The translations under genes were made by a program, and so were the position numbers. From positions 3,906,001-3,970,000 of the forward strand of contig CM034133.1 of NCBI GenBank assembly GCA_019914995.1: a DNA stretch of 64,000 nt, read 5' to 3'. The notes under the pieces were generated by a model, which was not told where the DNA came from, searched no databases, and saw only the letters and a list, made by a program, of their open reading frames with translations. The DNA comes from Acanthochlamys bracteata (taxonomy: Eukaryota; Streptophyta; Magnoliopsida; Pandanales; Velloziaceae). Shown in pieces: positions 46,600-57,640 of this stretch (position 1 is its first letter; every line of letters begins with the position of its first letter).

Positions 46600-48588
46600 T
46601 TAACCAGGGTAAATCAAATTCATAGGCTCCTCACGTATTGTCTTCAAGATATCATCAACACACTTAGTGGTCAAAGCACAGCCAACCTCCCCGAAAACAC
46701 CACGCACTAGAACATTCCACGTCGCAACATTTGGAAGAATTGCTTCACTCAGCATCTTCAGAAGATAAACAACAGCATCTTCCAATTGTTGCTGACCACA
46801 AAGACTGGAAATGAGTGTGGTGTATGCAACCACATCTCTAGAGCAGGTAACTACAGGCATTGCAGCTAAGATTTGAGCTGCATTTCTGACTTTTCCTTCT
46901 TTGCAGTAAGCCCCAATTATTGCATTAAAAGTGAATGCATCAGGTGCCATGCCGCAAACTATCATCTTGCCTAATAGCAGCAAAGCTTCAGGTATCATAT
47001 TGTACTGGCAGAGGCTAGAAATGATGGTATTGTAAGTGACCACACCTAACTTGATTCCATTTTCCATCATCTGATTCACCATCCCTAAGGCTTCTTTGAA
47101 ACTTTCTTGTTTAAAGAGTCCATCAAGAAGCTGATTGTAAGTCCTTATAGTAGGGGAGATGCACTCTCTTTTCATTTCCTCTAATATATTCGTAGCTTCA
47201 TTAACTCTTCCAGTCTCACAAAGGCCCTTAATTAAGGTGTTAAAGGTCACAACATTTGGAGGACAATTCTCCAAGATCATATTCCTGATAAGATCCTGAG
47301 CATGTTCAAACATGGATTTTCTGCATAGAACATCGACCATGCATGTGTATACAACTGCATTTGGTTTGCACCCATTGCTCATCATCCCGTTCCATATTAA
47401 AGTTGCTCCTTCCAAGTCTCCTGCTTTCGAGAATCCGTCTATGAGGGTACTATAGGTTCTAACATCTGGGACACACCCGTTTCTTTCCATCTGATGAAAT
47501 GATGATTTCGCTTCACTTAGACAGCCATTAGAGCAAAGTCCATGGATTAACACATTGTATGCAATCACATTAGGTACACAACTCTGTGATAGCATTTTGT
47601 TCCAAGCCTCCACCGCATCACTAACTCGACCTTCTTCAAACAAACCTTTAATCAATGATGTAAATGTTTGCACATTAGGCCTACAACCTCTCACAATCAT
47701 CTGAGCCATAATAGCAAGACAAAGCTCCACCCTTCCCATTTTTGATAATGCACTAATGATAGTTGTATAGGTGATCACATTTGGTGCAACACCCCTCTCC
47801 ACCATCTCTTTCACCAACTCATACGCCTCATCCACTCTGAACTCCTCACAAAAGCAGCTAATTACTGCATTGTATACTGACACACTGGGAGGTTCCATCT
47901 CCATAACAACCTCTGTTGCTCTCTCCAACTCACCATTTTTACCCAGCGCGGAGACAAAAGTCGTGTAGCTAACAGCATCCGGGTACTGCCCTCTGCTAGA
48001 CATTTCATCAAACAGCTTATACGCAGCATCAATGCGACCGTTCCTACACAACGCCTTGATAAGAATGTTATAAGTGAATACATTAGGCTCAACCCCATCA
48101 ATCTTCATGTTATCATATACAGGTTTAATCAAACCAAACTTGTTATTCTCAAGCAAAGTGTGTAAAAGATGGTTGTAGAGTTTAAGAGAGGTACCGCAGC
48201 CAAGATCGCGGGCTCTGTAGAAGGTTTTAAGAGCCTGATCAGGGGAAGAAGAAGATTTGATCAGTGAAATTAGGGTTTGTTGGGAGCAAGAGAAGCCATC
48301 AAGACGCATCTGGTGAAGGAGAAGGTGAGCATCGTTGAGACGGCGGTGGGTGCATAGCTTGGAGATGATGCAGGCGTAGGTCCGGCGAGTGTGGTTGAAG
48401 GAGTTCGATATGGATTTGAAGTAGTGCAGAGCTGCTGTTGGGTCTCGTTCCTTGTGGAGATTGTTCAGGATTGTTGATTCCTTGAAAAACTGTTGTTGTT
48501 GATGTTGTTGGGTTTGAAGGAAAGAGAGAGACGGAGAAGGGGATGGGCGGGGTTTGAGAAGTAGAGAGTAACCTTCTTTCAAATACAT
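46600..48588 (-). CDS. PPR protein, P class, intronless, 662 aa
   Basis: One open frame of consecutive 35-residue P-type PPRs from about residue 68 to 640, recognisable by the repeated VxTYNxLIxxLCxxGR pattern: VFTYNILIKALCRNGRIDAA, VITYTTIISALSKMGRVEL, VIAYNVLIHGLCSNGCLSEA, VRTYSTLIDGFSKAGDLEGA, VVTFNTLIKGLCETGRVNEA and AFTFNAIIGAYCKEGKVRNA. There are no E or DYW domains. P-class proteins usually act in organelle RNA processing, stabilisation or translation. The N-terminus (MYLKEGYSLLLKPRP...) with a Pro/Ser and Gln-rich stretch could be a targeting region. It looks most like Arabidopsis At3g48810 from memory, which is only a suggestion. Confidence 0.87.
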   Translation of the reverse strand: MYLKEGYSLLLKPRPSPSPSLSFLQTQQHQQQQFFKESTILNNLHKERDPTAALHYFKSISNSFNHTRRTYACIISKLCTHRRLNDAHLLLHQMRLDGFSCSQQTLISLIKSSSSPDQALKTFYRARDLGCGTSLKLYNHLLHTLLENNKFGLIKPVYDNMKIDGVEPNVFTYNILIKALCRNGRIDAAYKLFDEMSSRGQYPDAVSYTTFVSALGKNGELERATEVVMEMEPPSVSVYNAVISCFCEEFRVDEAYELVKEMVERGVAPNVITYTTIISALSKMGRVELCLAIMAQMIVRGCRPNVQTFTSLIKGLFEEGRVSDAVEAWNKMLSQSCVPNVIAYNVLIHGLCSNGCLSEAKSSFHQMERNGCVPDVRTYSTLIDGFSKAGDLEGATLIWNGMMSNGCKPNAVVYTCMVDVLCRKSMFEHAQDLIRNMILENCPPNVVTFNTLIKGLCETGRVNEATNILEEMKRECISPTIRTYNQLLDGLFKQESFKEALGMVNQMMENGIKLGVVTYNTIISSLCQYNMIPEALLLLGKMIVCGMAPDAFTFNAIIGAYCKEGKVRNAAQILAAMPVVTCSRDVVAYTTLISSLCGQQQLEDAVVYLLKMLSEAILPNVATWNVLVRGVFGEVGCALTTKCVDDILKTIREEPMNLIYPG

Positions 48589-49287
48589 TGATTGATGGTT
48601 GATTCATTCAGTTTCGAGATTGTTGGATAGATTTCATACATATATATATTGAAACACCGTCAAGAAGAAAATGGTTTCGAGTTCATGAGTATGTAGGCAT
48701 TACGTCTGTGCTCAAAACAAATTGGAAGTGTTCATATATGGAACCCGATGCATCCATCCAGTATCCGACCGTGTCCGACCTATATCAATAAAAACAATAC
48801 ATAATTCAAAAGAAACTGATCGTCAGCAGTTAGATAAAGACTTTGGATGAGACATAGAGCATGCCACAAATTTTTATTCATATGAAACTTATAGTGCACA
48901 TTTTTCTTCCTAGTATGGTAAGCGATGAGATGAGATACAAATGTCGAATACCAAATGAGGATGATTAGAAGAAAGGTAGAGATACAGTTCCTTGCATACT
49001 TTTATGCTTTCTTCCAAAAGTTGAATCGCCATCAAATGAAATGTTTCTGTTCTCTTAAGAACCACATATGACCTTTTAAGAAAATAGGAGATGTTTGGCG
49101 GTGCTTATTTCAAATTTTAGAAGTCTAAAACAAGCACTTTATAGTGATTTTGGTGTTTGAATGGGGGTGCTTAAAGCCGCTTACAGGTGAAAAAAAGCAC
49201 CAATTCGCTGCTTTTATTTTAAAGCCGCAGGGCTGTATACCTTGCAGATCACCAACATGAAAGTACGTCGAGCATATCTCTAGCAAA
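48589..49287. other. intergenic DNA
   Basis: There is no supported gene. A short MITE-like palindromic stretch lies at about 49090-49235 (GATGTTTGGCGGTGCTT ... AAGCACCAATTCGCTGCTTT). The rest is the 5' flank of the PPR gene and the 3' flank of importin-alpha. Confidence 0.45.
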
Positions 49288-52200
49288 TCACCAATCAAAG
49301 GAAGGATAGCTAAAGTCTAATTTAGTTATAGGAACAATTCCGCGAACATCCCTTCCTTCCTCTTCTGCACCTTCCCAGTACCTCTCCAACATCTCTACTG
49401 CCTTTTGATAGATGTTACTGTTGCCATGCTCTTGAAGATTTTCAATCTTCTCCAAGCCCTCACATTCCTTGATCATCTGGGAGTACATGTTCACATCATT
49501 GAACAAGTGTTTTTCAGCTTCCCCAACTTTTAGAATGTTGTCGAGGCCATTAAGGCACAGGGAAACAAGCCTCGGGTCGGTAGAAATAAGAAGATCACAA
49601 AGCGCTGTCATACATCCTTTGGATACCAAATGGCTACAAAACAACATAAAGAAAGCCATCATCAGATGAACTCTTCGATGTGGTTCATGGTAAGAGAGAA
49701 GAACATACAGCAATCATTGTTGTCTGAGTAGATTCATACATAAGAAGCCCACAGCAAACCGCATAAAACATTCAAACATAAGAATGAACTGAAGAAAAAA
49801 ATTAACATACTGGATCTGATCTTTCGATCCTCCAAGGGTAATATTAGATAGAGCCCACGCAGCCTCTTTCTTGATATCAATTTCTGCATACTGAAGTAGG
49901 CACACTAGAGGTTCAACAAGGTTTGCATCAAGAAGAGCCTATGGCAAATGACAAGAACAACGAAAAATTGTCACTATTTTGGAATTGCACAAGCGAACAA
50001 TCATTAAAACAGACATGCCAGGCAGCTTTACCTGAATCTGAGCCTTCTTCGCAGCTGCTATATTTGAAATTATCCAGCATGCTTCCTTTTTTATGATTTT
50101 CTTGTAATCTTTTGTAAGAAGAAGGGAGAGGCGTTGGAGAACTTGACTTTCTATAATAATCTGTTTGAAATATGCTCAGAAACCGCTACAGAATACAGAA
50201 AACACAGGAAGAGAAAAGCAAACAAATAAAATTCTAGAATTGTTTTACTTTGTAGTGGGTGCCACCTCTAAAGGCCACCGGATGAGATAGTGGGACTAGT
50301 GAATGTAGGATACGCAACTATTTCAATTGTATGGAACAATGAGCAAATTAACCCATACATACTACTAATTAGACTGATATACTATTTGTCTTTCCACAAT
50401 AACATTAGATTCAAGATACAACATTGTTTGTCAAGGTCATTGATAAAAGACATACACATGGCCATAGATAGAAAAGCATGAACTAAATAGTTCGGTGTTC
50501 AATATTGCTTTCTTCTCCAACAAGTTGGTAGCAAACTGATATACTGTAACGGAAACATTAAGTTATTTATTTCCAATAAAGCAGAGGAAAATTCTTGAGA
50601 TGAAGAAAGTCCCTTAAGTTTATGGTTCTTAGGATGCCGATAACTTCATCAATTTTAGCAAAATTTGTTCCTCGCCTATTTGAAATATTGCAAAGAAAAG
50701 AAATTTACAAACTACAAAAGATTTCCACATGCCTTGCATTTAACAAGGTTAAAACTTAGGTTTTATAATTTTTGTAGCTGTGTCTAAGAAAAACCCTATT
50801 CTAGATAATAGAGACTTTGCGATACCCTAAAAGCACTCAATTTATATTATTTGTTCTATCCTAAAGGTCTCAGTGTAACCACATCTGCATATCTACTGGG
50901 GAAAAAACCCCAAAAAGAAAAAAAAAAAAATCCAAGGTAACCATATCACTTAGAAGGAAAGGAAGGAAGTATATCAGCAACAATCAGTGGTAGTAACCAA
51001 TAAAACCTGAGTTACATAACATAATAGAAACCTGGGTTTGAGCTTCTTCTCCTGATACAATGTTTCCCACAGTCCTAAGAGCAGGAACAAGGACAGCAGC
51101 AGATGGGTGTCTGCAAGTAACAGGAAACATTAAAGATAGAAATAACCATCTCAGTTGTTTGGTATTTGTGTAACTTAAGGAGAGAAAAAAGATCGGCGAA
51201 GGATGACCTTCAGACACGGAAATCACAGATAATAACTTACAGCAGAAGGTCCAGTAATCTTGAGCAGACACCAGCCTCTATCACAACTTGAATTTCATCA
51301 CTTGGTCCATCTGAAAGATATGAAAGGGCCCAACAAGCATCTACTAAGATTTCTTCATCAGATGAATGAATGAGGAGCCGAAGTGCTTGCAACACAAGCT
51401 TTATCTAGAACAAAAAGCAATCGGAATGTAACCAATATGAAGAACCATTCTTTCACAGACAAAATAAAGCAAAATACAATTTTTTAAAGCCTTAGACCTG
51501 TTCATATGGTGCTGGTGGTTTTTCACGGCAGATATTAGACAGCATCCAGGTAGCACATCTCAGCAGGGATATCTTTGAATGCTCATTTAATTGAGTGAGT
51601 AAAGCCATGAGAGCACCATGACTGAGAACAAGATCCCTGCAACTTGGAGAATCGCCTAGTATATTACCCAAGGCCCAAGCTGCCTGTTTGAAGCTCCAAA
51701 TATGAAAAGCAGCAAAGAAATAGTACTCAAAATGGCAATGCATATATATACTTGAAGGAGCATCAACAAACCTGCTCCTGCACTTCTTCACTTGTAGATT
51801 TAAGAAGTTCGACAAACTTAGGAACGGCACCATGTTCGATTACAACTTGTGTATCCTCCGAGGTCCCAGAAGCTATATTGGTCAGTGCCCATGCAGCCTC
51901 AAGCTAAGATGAATGCCTTGTTAGTATTGGTTGCCATTGACTAAGCATTATATATACCAGAGGGAAGCACTTCATCCTAGAACAAGCAACTAGAAAGTAT
52001 CATACCTGCAGCAGTGGCATTTCATGACTTGAAAGAAATTCCACAAACCGTGGTACAACACCTGCCTCAATAACCTCATTGATAGGAGGGTCTTGCTCTA
52101 CAGTAAAGGTCCCACCAGTGACCAACAACAAATCAGTACACAAAAATAAATACAAGAAAAGGCTCAAATCATCTGGTTATCTACCTACGGAGAGAAGCTT

Positions 52201-53002
52201 TCTAAATTTGGTAGCCACCTCCAGTTGCATAAAAGGGTCATCAGACCAAATTCCTTGTACGAGCCCAGGATAGTCATCTATCTGTCTAATGAAATTCCAA
52301 AAAAATAGAAAACATAAGTAAGTACTTCTCTGTCAAGCAGAAATAGAGCTAAGTACTTCTGTTCTACTACCCAAAATCCTATTTATCATATCTAAACCAC
52401 TTTTCTAGACAACAAATAATCCAAATCAAACTCAATCTAATACCAATACCAATTCTCTGAGGTTGTTTCATAAGTTAGCGAATCAATCAAAGACAATAAC
52501 AAACCAACAAAACAATTATTACAACAGTGTTCAATCAGAACACATAGTACCGTCCTTATAAATCGGGAACAAGAGTGTCAACAATGCTGATTGATTTTCC
52601 CCTTCTCCACAGTTGTCTTTCCTCTCTCCTTTATTCTACCAATGCTGCGAGTGCTTCAATTATATGGACCAAAAACTAAACAATACCACATATTTGCGAG
52701 GCATGTGTTATTTCAATCAAATAAACTAAAACAATCAAGCAACTGAAAATCACTCGAATCAAAACACAATGCAAATGCAAGCATGAATTGATTGGAAGGA
52801 AACGAACCGTAACCTTGATGTAATCGTCTTGAGAAGAAGAAGAAGAAGAGAAGAGGGGTTTTCGCTTGCTGAGAAGAATTTGTTCCCGATTTCTTTTCCG
52901 GATCTGGAGAAGGTTGTTCTCCCTTCGCCGCCGTGATTCCACCACATCAACGCCAGCCTTATACTCCTTCCTCCGCCACGCCGCGGCCGTAGTCGCCGAC
53001 AT
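49288..53002 (-). CDS. importin subunit alpha, 10 exons, 513 aa
   Basis: Nuclear import adaptor that links NLS cargo to importin-beta. Exons (complement): 52814-53002, 52185-52281, 52006-52097, 51772-51903, 51498-51683, 51241-51404, 51032-51110, 50032-50160, 49811-49938, 49288-49633; all borders are GT-AG and phases join without a break. The N-terminus is an importin-beta-binding domain ([34 protein letters not shown], residues about 10-48) followed by Ser-rich linker. About ten ARM repeats carry the NLS-binding Trp-Asn pairs: AAWALTN, AAWALGN, ATWMLSN, ACWIISN and AAWALSN; repeat 4 has ACWALSY as is normal. The C-terminus has the conserved [11 protein letters not shown] and [10 protein letters not shown]. 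It ends [10 protein letters not shown] and lacks the Gly/Phe tail of the IMPA-1 group, so it is a divergent isoform. A decayed copy lies upstream at 54.2-57.6 kb. Confidence 0.93.
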
Positions 53003-53034
53003 CTCTCTCTCTCTCTCCCTCCCTCTCTCTCTCT
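53003..53034 (-). repeat. GA-rich leader of importin-alpha
   Basis: The plus strand is CT-rich (TCTCTCTC and CCCTCCCTC runs), so the importin-alpha 5' UTR begins with a GA microsatellite on the coding strand directly upstream of the ATG. Such tracts are common in plant leaders. Confidence 0.6.
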
Positions 53035-53330
53035 GTCGGCGTCTGACAGAGTGAAATGGTTTAGGGGGGTTCGGGAAAAATTTTATTGTCGAGTTTTTAA
53101 CTTTTTAGAGTAGCAGATGCGAGTGGTCTACTTTTTCTTTCTTACGACAACGAGCTGAGAGGCGGGAACAACGACAGCGACTGAATTGATAAAATTAGCA
53201 AATGTCTGAGTACCGAATATTATTACTTATAAGCTTGAAAACTTGAAAATGAAATGACAACTTTTCAAAAATTTACCTTCTTTATATATTATTTTAAACA
53301 ATATTTGTATCCACCGGCTTAATACAGAAT

Positions 53331-53580
53331 TTGTTTAGACTTTGCTAATGAAGTTAGAGATATTTATGAGTACTTATAAAATAATTAAAATAAAAAGTAT
53401 TTTTAGTTTTTAAAAAAAATAAATTTATTTTTTTATTTAAAAAATAATTAAAAAAATTTATTACGTAAAATTTTTTTATATTTTTAAAATAAATTTTTTA
53501 AATACTTATAAAAAAAATATTAAAAAATATAAAATAAAAATTAAAAAGTAGTGTTTGAAAAAAGCTAAGCCAAACGGGGC
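53331..53580. mobile_element. MITE, family B-like copy 2
   Basis: A 250-bp AT-rich element with imperfect inverted ends (TTGTTTAGACTTTGCT against AGCTAAGCCAAACGGGG). The right end CCAAACGGGGC and internal AAAAAGTATTTTTA and ATTACGTAAAATTTTTTTA words link it to the elements at 29903-30145 and 62046-62295. It lies about 330 bp upstream of the importin-alpha ATG. Confidence 0.6.
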
Positions 53581-53929
53581 TTTAGTCATGCTCCAGGCTA
53601 GTTCTGGCAATCTAAGAACTAAACGAAGTTGCGAAATTGTCATTGTTTACGTAAACGCTACCGGCTGCATACCTATGCAAATTTTCTGGTAGTGTATATG
53701 CACACTGATTTGTTTCTATACTAAGAAAATGAGATGTATTTTGATACAAGTGTGAACTGATTCTCAATTCATATTTCCTTACTTTATGTGGAGCTAAAAC
53801 CTGTAAAGAGAATATGTTCCTTGCCTTGATAGGTATCATGGCAGGTATTAGTACAAAAAAAGATGCTTCAGAACAACAGCAATCACGAAAACTTCCAAGC
53901 TGACGAATGTTTAGCATCAAATTTGAGCA

Positions 53930-54085
53930 GTGACTTGAAGCTGCTGCATGGATAAAGGCTTCTTAGCATCAATGTTGAAAGCAGCAGCTTTACTAATAGG
54001 GTTGAGGTCATTGATCAGGATCCTCTTCTCCCATTTACCCTCCACCCTAATAATTCGTAATGATGGATTCTGCTAACATACAAGC
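53930..54085 (-). CDS. unidentified orphan coding fragment
   Basis: A minus-strand frame opening after a plausible 3' splice site (TTAG just before CAGAATCC, near 54077) and running 51 codons to a stop at about 53920: it includes VEGKWEKRILINDLNPISKA and DAKKPLSMQQLQVTAQI. Composition is convincingly protein-like, but I do not recognise the family and see no upstream exon that fits. It may be the last exon of an old gene, or part of the decayed copy next to it. Confidence 0.35.
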
Positions 54086-55854
54086 AAATGAGTCGGGTGT
54101 GCCTGCAGACTGATCTTTATCCAAGCTTAAAGATCAATCATCACCACGCACATCTTTTTCATCATCCGACTGACCCAATTCCTTTAAAACCTAGCCAAAT
54201 TCTAAAACGTTTTCAAGGGCCAAAAGGAACTAAGCAAGAAGTTGTGAATCGTCGCAAGTAAGAAGATCACAGGTTGTAGCTATGCAACCTTTCTCTGTTG
54301 AATAGCTGCAAAACCAAAATTAAGAGATAAAAGTCAGATAACATGGACATATATAATAGAGAACACGCTTATGATTCATAAGCAGCTATATTAACAGAAG
54401 TCTTTGCAGAAAATATGCATTCTAAGTGAAAGTTTTAAAGGAGTTACACAATCTGTCTTCTGATCCATTGGCGACAGTCTTAGATGTGGACTGTGCAGCC
54501 TCTTTTTTTATGCCAAATTCTGCATTTGCATCATTAAGACCAAAGGCTTGATGAGGTTCACTTCAATAACATCCTTGAAACATCATAGGGGAGCAAGTGA
54601 ATCAACAGTGTCACTGAATCATCAGATTACTAATGTGCAGAACTTTCGGTTTAGAAGAGGGTAAGAGAAACATCACAGAGGGAAATAATAGCTCATTCAA
54701 CCAACAAATGAAAGTGGCATTTTCTCTAGAGTGTACAATTGCACAGGTTAGGTATATTGTTTTAACAGGCGAACCGTTGACTAAGAATATGGTAAAAATA
54801 GCAATGCCGAAGAATTGCCTCAATCTGTGTACTGTCTCTATTTGTGGTGAAGTTTGAAAGTGCCAATCATGCTTCTCTTTTGACGCTGTAATGTAATCTT
54901 CAACAATTATATGGAAGATGCCTATTAAGTACTGAAACATACTTCACTATCCAAAGTTAGTCTTGAAATGCTAATTTTGTTATAGAAAGAAGATTCATAC
55001 AAGGAAATTTGTAACACCTAAAAAGCACATAAACTTCATACTGTTCATTTATACAGACTAAACGTCACAAGTCACAGTAAGAAAAAAGAAAGAAGCTAAA
55101 TATTACACATGTGAATAATGCCGGCACTTCAGGGGATAAATAATGAGATTGTTCTGAACAATAAGCAGTTTTTTAGCGAAGAGAATAATGAGAAGTTAAC
55201 TTTAACTATTTTATAAGCTACTTCATCAAAGTAATATTTCCTCAAGAGTAGCAGATGATGCGTAGTGCATTTCATAAAATATACATTGCTTTGGTTTAAA
55301 ATTTGATTGCGAATTTCAGTACTGGTCGCATGTCATTGCATCAATCATTCTACACATGCATGACTATCTAAAACGTGCTAAATAGCTATCTAAGAAAAGT
55401 TGGATTTATCTTGTACTGAACAAGATTAAGTTTCAAAGAAGTTATGTATCTTTGATCAACATAGGAGGTTAAACATTCAATCAAATGGCACTTCACTTAA
55501 ACCTAAAAGAAATGAAACATCTACTACTGAATTTTTATCTTACTATTGCATAACCTGCCCAGATCCTTTAGGTCGCTTTGGTTTTAGCTAGACAATTAAA
55601 TAGAGGCATTCAAGAGAATTCTCAGTAACTTACTTTTTCCTTAAAAAGTTAAAAAACACTTAATTCTATACCCATAAACTCTTCCAGAAGAAGAATAATG
55701 CATATAAATGTGGAACAGAGAAGAGGAGATGGTACTTGAGAGCATGTATTCATCATTTTGTTTCCACCAACCATGCCAAAAACGTGTTGCAATTTTCCTG
55801 TATTACGAGCCTAACAAGATAAATAATAATAACTGGAGGCCACGAGTCATGTTT

Positions 55855-56424
55855 TGATACTTCTTCATTTATGAGCACTCAGTTCATCCAAACTGTCAAA
55901 AGGCCTGGTTTTTATAACATAAAAAAGTTTGCAAAGCATTATGGTATAGGAATAGGAACATGTTATACATTGATACTTCTTCATTTATGAGCACTCAATT
56001 CATCCAAACTGTCAAAAGGCCTGGTTTTTATAACATAAAAAAGTATGCAAAGCATTATGGTATAGGAATAGGAACATGTTATACATTGATACTTCTTCAT
56101 TTATGAGCACTCAATTCATCCAAACTGTCAAAAGGCCTGGTTTATATATCATAAAAAAAGTTGCAAAGCATTATGGTATAGGAATAGGAACATGTTATAC
56201 ATTGATACTTCTTCATTTATGAGCACTCAATTCATCCAAACTGTCAAAAGGCCTGGTTTTTATATCATAAAAAAAGTTGCAAAGGATTATGGTGTAGGAA
56301 CATGTTATACATTGATACTTCTTCATTTATGAGCACTCAATTCATCCAAACTGTCAAAAGGCCTGGTTTTCATATCATAAAAAAAGTTGCAAAGAATTAT
56401 GGTATAGGAACATGATATACATTG
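55855..56424. repeat. minisatellite, five copies of a 116-bp unit
   Basis: Units begin TGATACTTCTTCATTTATGA at 55855, 55971, 56087, 56203 and 56313. Spacing is exactly 116 bp for the first three steps and 110 bp for the next, because the fourth unit has lost a short stretch of GGAATA. Units are nearly identical, differing at a few positions (CAGTT/CAATT, AACAT/ATCAT), so the expansion is recent. It lies inside the importin-alpha pseudogene. Confidence 0.95.
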
Positions 56425-57470
56425 TGTGATCAATAGAGTGAAAACTTATTTCAGAGCTCTAAATTAGAAGAGAAAATCAGATGAGGTAATAAACTAAAAG
56501 ATACCTTTGATATCATAACAAACTCAGACTAAAAGGAGGCATATCAAACTGGATTCAGGACATCTGGGCTGGAGTTCACATATACTATCTTAACGCAGAA
56601 TATCCATTATTCTTGGGCAGATACCAGCCCTTATAACACTTTAAATTTCGTGAGCTGTATGGGGATAGCCCAACAAGCTTCTGTTAAAATAACATCATCA
56701 GCCAAATGAATGAGGCGCAAAAAGTATCTCAAGAGTGGGCTTTATCTGAAACAGGAAGACAAGGAATCCAATTGTTTAAAGAACTACATGAAGGAGATGG
56801 AGAAAATTGGAAATAAAAATATCAAGGTATACCTAATTGGAAGGAAATAAACAGTTGGTGGAGAAACTATTAGGAAGTGGCAAGACACGACCTCTCAGAA
56901 TGGATAGTTTTGAATCATCAGTAAGCATCACATCCAATATTGAGGGCAATGGCATGAAAAGAAGGTGATTTCCTTGGATCAAACTGTTGGCATCAAGAAT
57001 CAACCTGCTCCAGTAAATCTTCTTTGGGATAAGGAGTTCACAAACTTTGGAACGGCACCAGCTTCAATAAGGATGTTTTACAAATCTGATGACCTGGAAG
57101 CAAGCTGACTACTGTGCAGGCAGCCAGAGTGATACAAAGATCATAGGAAATGCTACAAAGAAATGCTAGGTGAGAAAGGCAAGAAAGATCACTGGTGTAA
57201 ATTTATCTCGATTAGCTCGAAGTATGGGCATGATAAAAGACGGAATTAATAAAAAATAAAACCTTGTATAAACAGCAGAAAAACAGCTAATAGCTGAATA
57301 ACTTGCTGGAAATAAGTATACCTGAAGTGGTGGGCATGTCCTGCCTTGATAAAATTTCCAGAAACCTGGGTATAAGTGTATAACATCTCCCTTGTTGACA
57401 GCATCAAGAGGAGAGTTCCAGTCCACCAACCATGCAGTAAGCTAACGTTAGGGCCAGTTGTAGCAAGTAA

Positions 57471-57550
57471 TACAGGTAATTAAACAACACTGGATGAGGG
57501 ATCATCAGAATACAGGTAATTAAACAACACTGGACGAGGGATCATCAGAA
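57471..57550. repeat. 40-bp tandem duplication
   Basis: TACAGGTAATTAAACAACAC followed by TGGATGAGGGATCATCAGAA occurs at 57471-57510 and again at 57511-57550 with one substitution (GATG/GACG). It sits between the exon 2-like and exon 3-like blocks of the importin-alpha pseudogene. Confidence 0.95.
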
Positions 57551-57640
57551 GGATTCATTTAGATTGTTGCTTCAACTTTAGCAGAAGGATAATCAGACCA
57601 AACTCCTTTGACAATAGCTTCTAAATGCCGTAAATAGAAA

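Larger units (their letters stand above)
54200..57640 (-). pseudogene. decayed tandem copy of importin-alpha
   Basis: Exon-like blocks occur on the same strand and in the same order as the intact gene at 49288-53002. Exon 2-like 57562-57625 (KGVWSDYPSAKVEAT against [16 protein letters not shown]). Exon 3-like 57322-57429 with a canonical GT donor at the same place (WKFYQGRTCPPLQ). Exon 4-like near 57015-57085 (IEAGAVPKFVN). Exon 5-like near 56840-56970 (DDSKLSILRG). Exon 6-like near 56600-56755 (ILTEACWAI). Exon 9-like near 54458-54580 (VNLIKPLVLM, KKEAA across a shift). Exon 10-like near 54235-54300 (CDLLTCDDS). Stops and frameshifts interrupt most blocks, the first exon with the IBB domain is missing, and exon 7-8 homologs are not seen; a minisatellite sits in that gap. 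A non-functional tandem duplicate is the best reading. Confidence 0.82.

Noticed and set aside
55855..56424. CRISPR-like array
   Set aside because: Units are 116 bp without distinct spacers and lie in plant nuclear DNA; this is a minisatellite.
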